In this document: positions 1 to 5,643 of the stretch, in pieces | How the letters are laid out: each line of letters opens with the position of its first letter | Numbering within the stretch: position 1 is the stretch's first letter | Assembly (NCBI GenBank): GCA_030682505.1 | Contig: JAUXOH010000226.1 | Coordinates: 1 to 6,189 of the forward strand | From: Candidatus Didemnitutus sp. | Lineage (GTDB): Bacteria; Verrucomicrobiota; Verrucomicrobiia; Opitutales; Opitutaceae | Direction: 5' to 3' | DNA: 6,189 bases | The notes under the pieces: model-generated | Database searches by the model: none | The model's input: only the letters and a program-made list of their open reading frames with translations | What the model was told of the DNA's origin: nothing | Translations under genes and position numbers: made by a program

Positions 1-132
1 GAAGCCGCCTTGGTCACGAAGATTTCCGGCACCACCACCAGTCTTTGTCAGATCAATGGCACCCGCATCGCACTGAATCACAGTGCGGCAATGAATATCC
101 TGGTCGAGCGTTTGCCGGCTGGCGCGTGTTAA
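1..132 (+). CDS. feoA: FeoA-like protein, C-terminal part (5' end outside window)
   Basis: Frame 1 is open from the window edge to TAA at 130-132 and gives 43 residues. The segment reads TSLCQINGTRIALNHSAAMN followed by ILVERL. This matches the end of a FeoA domain: a beta strand ending in a conserved Gly, then a strand with an 'aL' element, then a short Ala-containing helix and a final I-x-V strand. It lines up with the end of the next gene (DPIEIKLRGYNLTLRREEAD, then QITVEI). FeoA proteins are small SH3-like cytoplasmic proteins that support FeoB-mediated Fe(II) uptake. The stop is 6 bases before the next start, which supports co-transcription with the second feoA and feoB. The start and N-terminal half are outside the window, so a longer protein ending in a FeoA domain cannot be excluded. 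The call rests on a short stretch and on gene context. Confidence 0.65.
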   Translation, partial: EAALVTKISGTTTSLCQINGTRIALNHSAAMNILVERLPAGAC

Positions 133-138
133 GCGGCA

Positions 139-372
139 ATGTCCGCTCGCCTCAAACTGACCGAGCTCGCCCCCGGCGCCACCGCGCGGGTGAAGGATTT
201 TCCGAAAAACGGCACGGCGTTTCTTCGCCTGCGCGAAATGGGCCTGCTCCCGGGCACGGCGCTGACCTTTGTGCGCGTCGCTCCCTTGGGCGACCCGATC
301 GAAATCAAGCTGCGCGGCTACAACCTGACGCTGCGCCGCGAAGAGGCCGACCAGATCACGGTCGAAATCTGA
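139..372 (+). CDS. feoA: FeoA, ferrous iron transport protein A
   Basis: This is a complete 77-residue FeoA-domain protein, the usual size for a stand-alone FeoA. Visible family features are the N-terminal LxxLxPGxxARV strand (residues 7-18), the signature LREMGLLPG (31-39), the GDPIEIKLRG strand pair (51-60), the LxLRxxEAxxI helix (63-73) and the closing ITVEI. FeoA has an SH3-like fold, is cytoplasmic, and is thought to act with FeoB in Fe(II) uptake, perhaps by influencing its GTPase domain. The ATG at 139 follows the upstream FeoA-like stop by 6 bases, and the protein starts exactly where FeoA domains normally start. No Shine-Dalgarno motif precedes it, so translational coupling to the upstream gene is plausible. 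feoB begins 4 bases downstream. Because the preceding gene also looks like FeoA, this is probably the second of two tandem feoA genes. Confidence 0.93.
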   Translation: MSARLKLTELAPGATARVKDFPKNGTAFLRLREMGLLPGTALTFVRVAPLGDPIEIKLRGYNLTLRREEADQITVEI

Positions 373-376
373 TCCC

Positions 377-2518
377 GTGAGCACGCTGCCTCCGCACATC
401 ACGCCCCCCGCGAAGATGCGGTCAACCCCCGCCGATCGCACCCCGGTCTACGCGCTGGTCGGCAATCCCAACTGCGGCAAGAGCACGATCTTCAATGCCC
501 TCACCGGCCTGAAGCAAAAGGTCGGCAACTATCCGGGCGTCACGGTGGAAAAGAAGATCGGCGAAATGTTTTCGCAGCACGGCAAACCGATCAAGCTCAT
601 CGATCTGCCCGGGGCGTACTCGCTTGCCGCCCGCTCGCCCGACGAAGCCGTGACGCGCGATGTGTTGCTCGGCCGTCGGGCCGACACCCCCCAACCCGAT
701 CGCATTCTCTGCATCGTTGACGCCAGCAATCTCGAGCGAAACCTCTACCTGCTGCACCAGATTCTCGATCTGGGGCGTCCGGTCATCGTTGTCCTCAACA
801 TGATGGACCTCGCGGCTGCGGCCGGCACCGAAGTCAGCGCTTCCCGCCTCGAAAAGGAACTCGGCATCCCGGTCATCGCGTGCGAGGCCGTCAACAACCT
901 CGGCGTGATCGAGCTGAAGCTCGCCATGAGCCGCACGGAATCGCCGCTCGCGAAACATTCCTGGGACGTTCCGGCTGCCATCGCGCCGGCGGTCGCGGAG
1001 ATCCAGGCCTCGCTCATCCAGAACGACGGCCGCCCCCCGCTGGTCGCGCGCGCCGAAGCCCTCCTGCTTCTCACCGACTTTGACAGCGTGCGGGTCGCCG
1101 GCTCGACGGCGCTGCACCCCAAGACCTCCGAGACCCTTCGCTCGTGGCAAACCCGCTGGGAGGCCGATGGCACTGACTGGGCCGGCACGCTCGTGGGCAG
1201 CCGCTATGATTCCATCGCCACGATTTGCGGACAGGTGGTGCGCCAGGTCGGCGAGACCGGTCCGTCCCTTTCCGACAAGATTGATACGGTGGTGGTTCAT
1301 CCCGTATGGGGCTGGCTCGCCTTCGGCGCCGTGATGGCGGTGATGTTCCTCTCCATCTTCACGCTCGCGGAATACCCGATGAACGTGATCGACGGCGCCA
1401 CCGCCGCACTCGCTGATGCCGTGAAGGACGCCATGCCCGCCGGCGATCTGCGCGATCTCATTGCCGACGGTGCCATCGGCGGAGTGGGGGGCATCCTCGT
1501 CTTCCTGCCCCAGATCCTGATTCTCTTTTTCTTCATCGGTTTGCTGGAAAGCACCGGCTACATGGCGCGAGCCGCCTTCATCATGGACCGTTTGATGAGC
1601 AAGGTTGGCCTCAACGGAAAGTCCTTCATTCCGTTGCTCGGCTCCTACGCGTGCGCGATTCCCGGCATCATGGCCACGCGCACCATCGAGGACCCCAAGG
1701 ACCGGCTCGTCACCATCCTCGTCGCGCCGCTCATGAGCTGCTCGGCGCGCCTGCCGGTTTATCTTCTGCTGATCGCCGCCCTGCTGCCGAGTGACGCCGT
1801 GCCGGTTGCGACCAAGGTCGGCATCATGTTGTTGATGTATGCGCTCGGCACGATCGGCGCCTTTGGTTTCGCGTGGTTGTTCAAGCGCACACTCCTGAAG
1901 GGCGAACCGCCGCTGATGATCATGGAGCTGCCGCCGTACCGCCTTCCCCGGGTGCGCGACGTCGCCCTGCAGATGCTTGAGCGCGCCAGTATCTTCATCA
2001 AGCGCGCCGGCACCATCATTCTCGGCATCAGCATCGTGCTTTGGTTTCTCTCCACCTATCCGAAGCATCCCGATCCGACGGCGACCCCGACCGAGCAGAC
2101 GGCCCACAGCTTTGCCGGTCGCGCCGGACACTTGATTGAACCCACCATCAAGCCGCTCGGCTTCGATTGGCGCATCGGCATCGGCCTCATCACGTCCTTC
2201 GCGGCGCGCGAGGTCTTCGTCAGTTCGATGGGTGTCGTCTTCGGGGTCGAAGGCGCGGAGGACGAGGATACCGCCCCGCTGCGCGATGCGCTGAAGAAAG
2301 CGTCCTGGCCCGATGGAGCACCGGTCTTTACGCCGTTGGTTTGCTTCACGCTCATGATCTTCTATGTTTTCGCCATGCAGTGCATGGCCACCGTCGCCGT
2401 GGTGAAGCGCGAGACCAACTCGTGGCGTTGGCCGTTGTTTCAGATCGCCTACATGACCGGCACGGCGTGGGTGTTGAGTTTCATTGTCTATCAAGGCGGG
2501 CGCGCCCTCGGTTTCTAA
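377..2518 (+). CDS. feoB: FeoB, GTP-dependent ferrous iron permease
   Basis: FeoB (713 residues) moves Fe(II) across the inner membrane and carries a cytoplasmic G domain. G1 is GNPNCGKST (29-37), G2 lies in GNYPGVT with Thr56, G3 is DLPG (76-79), G4 is NMMD (141-144), and the G5 region is near CEAVNNLG (169-176). A helical linker follows to about residue 300. The membrane domain starts near HPVWGWLAF (308). The first Gate region contains LLESTGYMARAAF (389-401), Cys426 in SYACAIPGIM and Cys455 in MSCSARLPVY, matching the conserved pore cysteines. The second Gate region contains AREVFVSS (610-617). The protein ends after its last helix with no Cys-rich tail. GTG at 377, 4 bases after the feoA stop, is taken as the start. 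ATG at 416 (residue 14) is possible and would still keep the whole G domain. Neither start has a Shine-Dalgarno motif. Confidence 0.97.
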   Translation: MSTLPPHITPPAKMRSTPADRTPVYALVGNPNCGKSTIFNALTGLKQKVGNYPGVTVEKKIGEMFSQHGKPIKLIDLPGAYSLAARSPDEAVTRDVLLGRRADTPQPDRILCIVDASNLERNLYLLHQILDLGRPVIVVLNMMDLAAAAGTEVSASRLEKELGIPVIACEAVNNLGVIELKLAMSRTESPLAKHSWDVPAAIAPAVAEIQASLIQNDGRPPLVARAEALLLLTDFDSVRVAGSTALHPKTSETLRSWQTRWEADGTDWAGTLVGSRYDSIATICGQVVRQVGETGPSLSDKIDTVVVHPVWGWLAFGAVMAVMFLSIFTLAEYPMNVIDGATAALADAVKDAMPAGDLRDLIADGAIGGVGGILVFLPQILILFFFIGLLESTGYMARAAFIMDRLMSKVGLNGKSFIPLLGSYACAIPGIMATRTIEDPKDRLVTILVAPLMSCSARLPVYLLLIAALLPSDAVPVATKVGIMLLMYALGTIGAFGFAWLFKRTLLKGEPPLMIMELPPYRLPRVRDVALQMLERASIFIKRAGTIILGISIVLWFLSTYPKHPDPTATPTEQTAHSFAGRAGHLIEPTIKPLGFDWRIGIGLITSFAAREVFVSSMGVVFGVEGAEDEDTAPLRDALKKASWPDGAPVFTPLVCFTLMIFYVFAMQCMATVAVVKRETNSWRWPLFQIAYMTGTAWVLSFIVYQGGRALGF

Positions 2519-2519
2519 G

Positions 2520-2684
2520 ATGACCGCGGAACTCCAAACCTACGTCGCGCTCGGCGTGGTGTCCCTCGCCGTCCTCTACTTGATCCGCACGGCGCAGAAA
2601 AAAAGAAACCAGCCCGGCTGCGGTGGTGATTGTGGTGCGGTCAGCCCCGAGGTGAAGAAGCTCCAGGCGCGCCTCAAGCGCTAG
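2520..2684 (+). CDS. FeoB-associated Cys-rich small membrane protein
   Basis: This is a 54-residue protein whose ATG lies 1 base after the feoB stop, so the two are almost certainly co-translated. It has a single hydrophobic helix (about residues 7-22), a basic stretch TAQKKRN (24-30), a Gly/Cys motif PGCGGDCG with Cys34 and Cys38, and a charged tail (KKLQARLKR). This architecture and position match the FeoB_associated family (Pfam PF12669, as I recall it), found next to feoB in lineages that lack FeoC. The N terminus should be outside and the basic/Cys part cytoplasmic. The CxxxC pair could bind iron or sense redox state for FeoB, but that role is inference. An in-frame ATG at 2484 would start inside feoB and add 12 residues. 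ATG 2520 is preferred because it follows the feoB stop directly and fits the family length. Confidence 0.82.
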   Translation: MTAELQTYVALGVVSLAVLYLIRTAQKKRNQPGCGGDCGAVSPEVKKLQARLKR

Positions 2685-2689
2685 TCCGG

Positions 2690-2709
2690 ACCGGGTCGGC
2701 CCGACCGGT
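2690..2709 (+). other. GC-rich inverted repeat just after the feo operon
   Basis: The left arm ACCGGGTCGG (2690-2699) and right arm CCGACCGGT (2701-2709) are complementary apart from one bulged G. They sit 6 bases after the stop of the small Cys-rich gene. The hairpin would be very stable, with a tight loop that must open the innermost pair. There is no T-run after it, so it is not a classical intrinsic terminator. It could stabilise the 3' end of the feo mRNA or be chance in GC-rich DNA. Confidence 0.35.
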
Positions 2710-2785
2710 TGCGCCCTCATCAACGGACGGCGCCAACCTAGGATTTTTCCAGAAGTCTTCGGCTCTGTCCGGTTTTATCGCGTCG

Positions 2786-2813
2786 GCCCGGCGCTCAACC
2801 CGGGCATTATTTT
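2786..2813 (+). terminator. Terminator-like hairpin with T-rich run, in front of the amylase gene
   Basis: A perfect 6-bp GC stem, GCCCGG (2786-2791) with CCGGGC (2800-2805), closes an 8-base loop. It is followed directly by ATTATTTT (2806-2813). This is the layout of a rho-independent terminator, although the stem is short and the T-run is broken by two A bases. It would end transcripts of the feo operon. It finishes only 13 bases before the ATG at 2827, so an amylase promoter would have to lie upstream of it, which puts the hairpin inside the amylase leader. The rest of the gap (2685-2826) has no convincing promoter, and no gene is seen there. Confidence 0.42.
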
Positions 2814-2826
2814 CGCTGTTACCACC

Positions 2827-4218
2827 ATGAATCTGCTTTCCCTATCCCGCCTTAGCTTCGCCCTCGCGGCCTCCGCGCTGTGCTTTGCCCCTCTCTCCCT
2901 TCGCGCCGTCGAACCCCACCTGGTTTGCGCCGATCAGACCGCGGTCGGGATGCCCGACTGGGTGCGTTCGGGCGTCGTCTACGAAATCAATGTCCGCCAG
3001 TATTCCGCCGCCGGCAACTTCGCCGCCGTCACCGCCGACCTGCCGCGTCTGCGCGCCCTCGGGGTCGACATCCTCTGGCTAATGCCCATTCACCCCATCG
3101 GGGAAGTCAATCGCAAGGGCCCGCTCGGCAGTTACTACGCGGTGCGCGACTATCTCGGCATCAATCCCGAGTTTGGCACCAAGGATGATTTCCGCGCCTT
3201 CATGACCGCGGCACATTCGCAGGGCTTCCGCGTCATCCTTGACTGGGTCGGCAATCACACGGCTTGGGACAACCCGCTCGCCGCCGATCATCCCGATTAC
3301 TATTTGCGCGACGACGCCGGAACCTACCAGCCGCCGACCGGCTTTGATTGGACGGATGTGATCCAACTCGATTTTTCCAACCCCGCCGTCCTCGACTACC
3401 AAACCATGGCGCTCACTTATTGGGTGAAGGAATTTGGCGTCGACGGCTACCGTTGCGATTATGCGACCGGCGTGCCGACGACCTTTTGGAACGAACTCAC
3501 CGCGCGCCTGCGCCGCGTGCGGGCCGACCTGTTCTTCCTTTCCGAGTCCGATCTGCCGCAACACCAGCTTCACGCCTTCAATGCCTCCTACGGATTCGAC
3601 ATGATGCACGCCATCAACGCCGTCGGCGCCGGAACCAAGGGCGTCTCGCACCTTGATGACACGCTGACCCGTTCGCGCGTCCGGCTGCCCGCCGGCGGCG
3701 CCCTGATGTACTACACCAGCAATCACGACGAAAACAGCTGGCAGGGCACGGAGTTTGAACGTTTGGGCGCCGGCACGGCGGCCTTTGCCGTCCTCTCCTT
3801 CATGCTTGATGGCATTCCGCTCATCTACAACGGCCAGGAAATCGGCCTGGACCGCCGCTTGGAATTCTTTGAGCGCGATCCGATCATTTGGCCCGGCACC
3901 GGACACGCGCTCACGCCGTTTTATCAAATCCTGGTGCACTTGCGCCGCACGCATCCGGCCCTGCGCACGGGCGCGCCGATGCGCCGGATCGATACGACCG
4001 GGCAGGAGTCCATCTACGCCCTCCTGCGCGGGCAGGCCGGCTCCCGCATCGTCACCCTGCTCAATCTCACCGGGAAAGAAGCTCTGGCCGACGCCTATGA
4101 TCCGGCCTTGGCCGGGCGCTGGCGCGATGCCTTTACGGGCGAAGAGGTCACGCTCGCGGCCACCGTGCCGCTCGAACTCAAGGCGTGGCAGTATCGCGTC
4201 TTGGTGTCGTTGGAGTGA
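2827..4218 (+). CDS. Secreted alpha-amylase family glycosidase (GH13)
   Basis: This is a 463-residue GH13 enzyme that should hydrolyse alpha-1,4-glucan or maltooligosaccharide bonds outside the cytoplasm. Residues 1-27 look like a signal peptide: Arg8, a hydrophobic core at 9-23, and likely cleavage after Ala27. The (beta/alpha)8 barrel starts at VVYEINVRQYS (50-60). All GH13 conserved regions are visible: GVDILWLMPIHPI (79-91), region I DWVGNH (139-144), the LDFSN element (181-185), region II GYRCDYATG with Arg209 and nucleophile Asp211, region III LSESD with acid/base Glu240, region IV SNHDEN with His300 and Asp301, and GIPLIYNGQEIG (329-340). Domain B is short (about 146-178). Residues from about 385 form a compact C-terminal beta domain. 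There is no carbohydrate-binding module. The start has no Shine-Dalgarno motif but fits the signal peptide. Exact specificity cannot be told from sequence. No sugar transporter or regulator gene is visible nearby. Confidence 0.92.
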   Translation: MNLLSLSRLSFALAASALCFAPLSLRAVEPHLVCADQTAVGMPDWVRSGVVYEINVRQYSAAGNFAAVTADLPRLRALGVDILWLMPIHPIGEVNRKGPLGSYYAVRDYLGINPEFGTKDDFRAFMTAAHSQGFRVILDWVGNHTAWDNPLAADHPDYYLRDDAGTYQPPTGFDWTDVIQLDFSNPAVLDYQTMALTYWVKEFGVDGYRCDYATGVPTTFWNELTARLRRVRADLFFLSESDLPQHQLHAFNASYGFDMMHAINAVGAGTKGVSHLDDTLTRSRVRLPAGGALMYYTSNHDENSWQGTEFERLGAGTAAFAVLSFMLDGIPLIYNGQEIGLDRRLEFFERDPIIWPGTGHALTPFYQILVHLRRTHPALRTGAPMRRIDTTGQESIYALLRGQAGSRIVTLLNLTGKEALADAYDPALAGRWRDAFTGEEVTLAATVPLELKAWQYRVLVSLE

Positions 4219-4257
4219 TCGCTACGGGTGCTCGCGCCGGGTCATCTTTCCCGTTGC

Positions 4258-4289
4258 GGCCCGACTGGCGCAGGCTAGCGTCGCGGGCC
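4258..4289 (+). other. Hairpin immediately before the first amidohydrolase start codon
   Basis: GGCCCG (4258-4263) pairs with CGGGCC (4284-4289). Inside it, GGCGC (4267-4271) can pair with GCGTC (4278-4282) using one G-T pair, which leaves a 6-base loop. The structure ends 1 base before ATG 4291. There is no T-run, so it is a poor terminator candidate for the amylase gene. If transcribed, it would fold right against the start codon of a gene that has no Shine-Dalgarno motif, and could limit translation. Chance pairing in GC-rich sequence is a real alternative. The rest of the 72-base gap shows nothing else I can support. Confidence 0.3.
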
Positions 4290-4290
4290 T

Positions 4291-5643
4291 ATGACCCTTC
4301 GACCCCTGCTACCCCTGGCGGTCCTCTTAGGATTGGCCGGGGTTGTTCATGCTCAGGAAAAACCGGTGGTTTTTTCGGGCGCGCAAATCATTCCGATCAC
4401 CGGCCAACCCATCGCCCGCGGCGTGCTCGTGGTACAGGGCGGCAAGATCACCGCCCTCGGGGCGTTGGGGTCGGTTGCCATTCCCGCCGGTGCCGAGATT
4501 CACGACGCCACGGGCAAGATCATCATGCCCGGCCTGGTCGATTCCCACAGTCACATTGGGGGAGGGCAGGGGGCTGATGGCTCCAATCCGATCCAGCCCG
4601 ACGTGCGCGTGCTCGACGCCATCGATGTGCGCAGCCCTTCGATTCAAAAGGCGCAGGCCGGCGGCATCACCACGGTCAATGTCATGCCGGGCTCCGGTCA
4701 CCTCATCAGCGGCCAGACGCTCTATCTCAAGCTCCGCGATGGTCGCGTGGTTGATGATGTGCTGATCAAGAACGCCGACGGCTCCCTCGCCGGCGGACTC
4801 AAGATGGCCAACGGCACCAACTCGATCCGGTCGTCGCCCAACTTTCCCGGCACGCGCGGCAAGTCCGCCGCGCTCGTGCGCACCCAGTTCATCAAGGCGC
4901 AGGAATACAAGGCCAAGATCGCCCGCGCCAAGGACGATCCCGAAAAACTGCCGCCGCGCGATCTCGCCCTCGAAATGCTGGTCGAGGTGCTCGACGGCAA
5001 ACGCGTCGTGCAACATCACACCCACCGGCACGACGATATCCTCACGGTGCTCCGCCTCCAAAAGGAGTTTGGCTTCAAAGTGGTGCTCCACCACGTCAGC
5101 GAGGGCTGGAAGGTCGCCGCGGAAATCGCCGCGGCCGGGGTCGCCTCATCGATCATCATCGTCGATTCGCCGGGTGGAAAACTGGAAACAAAAGACCTGA
5201 GCTTCGCCACCGGCGCGATTTTGGAAAAGGCCGGCGCGCTCGTCGGCCTGCACACCGACGACGGCGTGACCGACTCCCGCCATTTCCTGCGTTCCGCCGG
5301 CCTCGCGGTACGGGCTGGCATGACGCGCGATGGCGCCCTCCGCGCCGTCACCCTCGCCAACGCCCAGATGCTCGACCTCGCCGACCGGGTCGGTTCGCTC
5401 GAGCCGGGCAAGGACGCCGACTTCCTCGTTCTCTCCGGTGACCCGCTCAGTGTCTACACGCAGGTTGAGCAAACCTGGATCGAGGGCTCCAAGGTCTTTG
5501 ATCTCAGCGATCCGCAAGACCGGCTCTACGCCCTCGGTGGCGCCGGGGCGGGCGACGCGGTCAGTCCTCCGCTCTGCTGCTTCGGCAACGCCTGGGATAT
5601 TATCGCCAACGCCAATGCTGTTCTTTTTGGAGGTGCCCAATGA
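4291..5643 (+). CDS. Exported metal-dependent amidohydrolase, imidazolonepropionase-like
   Basis: This 450-residue protein belongs to the amidohydrolase superfamily (Amidohydro_1, HutI-like class), whose members hydrolyse C-N bonds in imides, cyclic amides or dipeptides. A signal peptide spans residues 1-21, with likely cleavage after VVHA. An N-terminal beta segment (25-80) leads to the metal-binding HxH in PGLVDSHSHIG (His86, His88). Further candidate ligands are in the His-rich QHHTHRHDD (241-249), VLHHVSEG (265-272, His267/His268), and Asp323/Asp324 in LHTDDGVTDSR. Lys171 in GLKMANGTN might be the bridging lysine seen in some binuclear members, which is inference. GSLEPGKDADFLVLSGDP (368-385) is the typical closing beta sandwich. 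Residues from about 412 to the end form a Gly/Ala-rich tail with CysCys (429-430). An in-frame TAG at 4276 fixes ATG 4291 as the first possible ATG start. Its stop overlaps the next gene's start. The substrate is not predictable. Confidence 0.87.
   Translation: MTLRPLLPLAVLLGLAGVVHAQEKPVVFSGAQIIPITGQPIARGVLVVQGGKITALGALGSVAIPAGAEIHDATGKIIMPGLVDSHSHIGGGQGADGSNPIQPDVRVLDAIDVRSPSIQKAQAGGITTVNVMPGSGHLISGQTLYLKLRDGRVVDDVLIKNADGSLAGGLKMANGTNSIRSSPNFPGTRGKSAALVRTQFIKAQEYKAKIARAKDDPEKLPPRDLALEMLVEVLDGKRVVQHHTHRHDDILTVLRLQKEFGFKVVLHHVSEGWKVAAEIAAAGVASSIIIVDSPGGKLETKDLSFATGAILEKAGALVGLHTDDGVTDSRHFLRSAGLAVRAGMTRDGALRAVTLANAQMLDLADRVGSLEPGKDADFLVLSGDPLSVYTQVEQTWIEGSKVFDLSDPQDRLYALGGAGAGDAVSPPLCCFGNAWDIIANANAVLFGGAQ
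5629..5633 (+). promoter_or_regulatory. Strong Shine-Dalgarno site of the second amidohydrolase gene
   Basis: GGAGG lies 6 bases before ATG 5640, inside the last codons of the preceding gene. It is the only clear Shine-Dalgarno motif in the window, and it settles the start of the downstream gene at the ATGA overlap. It suggests that this second paralogue is translated efficiently from the shared transcript. Confidence 0.75.

Noticed and set aside
422..2494. A 690-codon minus-strand open frame opposite feoB
   Set aside because: It is a shadow of codon bias in GC-rich coding DNA. Its translation is rich in His, Arg, Gly and Asp with no recognisable domain, while the plus strand encodes a full FeoB.
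2773..2810. Possible -10 elements TTTTAT (2773-2778) and CATTAT (2805-2810) before the amylase gene
   Set aside because: Each matches only 4 of 6 consensus bases, and neither has a credible -35 element at 16-18 bases. The second also overlaps the hairpin and its T-run.
2839..2883. Lipoprotein signal (Cys19) in the amylase leader
   Set aside because: The residues before Cys19 (SAL) do not fit a lipobox, which needs a small residue at -1. An ordinary signal peptide cut near Ala27 fits better.
3079..3954. A 291-codon minus-strand open frame opposite the amylase gene
   Set aside because: It is antisense to an intact GH13 gene with every catalytic motif, and its own translation shows no domain. 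Long antisense frames are expected at this GC content.
4254..4281. Possible promoter TTGCGG / TAGCGT with a 16-base spacer before the first amidohydrolase gene
   Set aside because: Only 3 of 6 bases match in each box, and the area is better described by the inverted repeat.
4327..5094. A 255-codon minus-strand open frame opposite the first amidohydrolase
   Set aside because: Its translation is low in hydrophobic core pattern and matches nothing I know. The sense strand gives a complete amidohydrolase with signal peptide and metal ligands.
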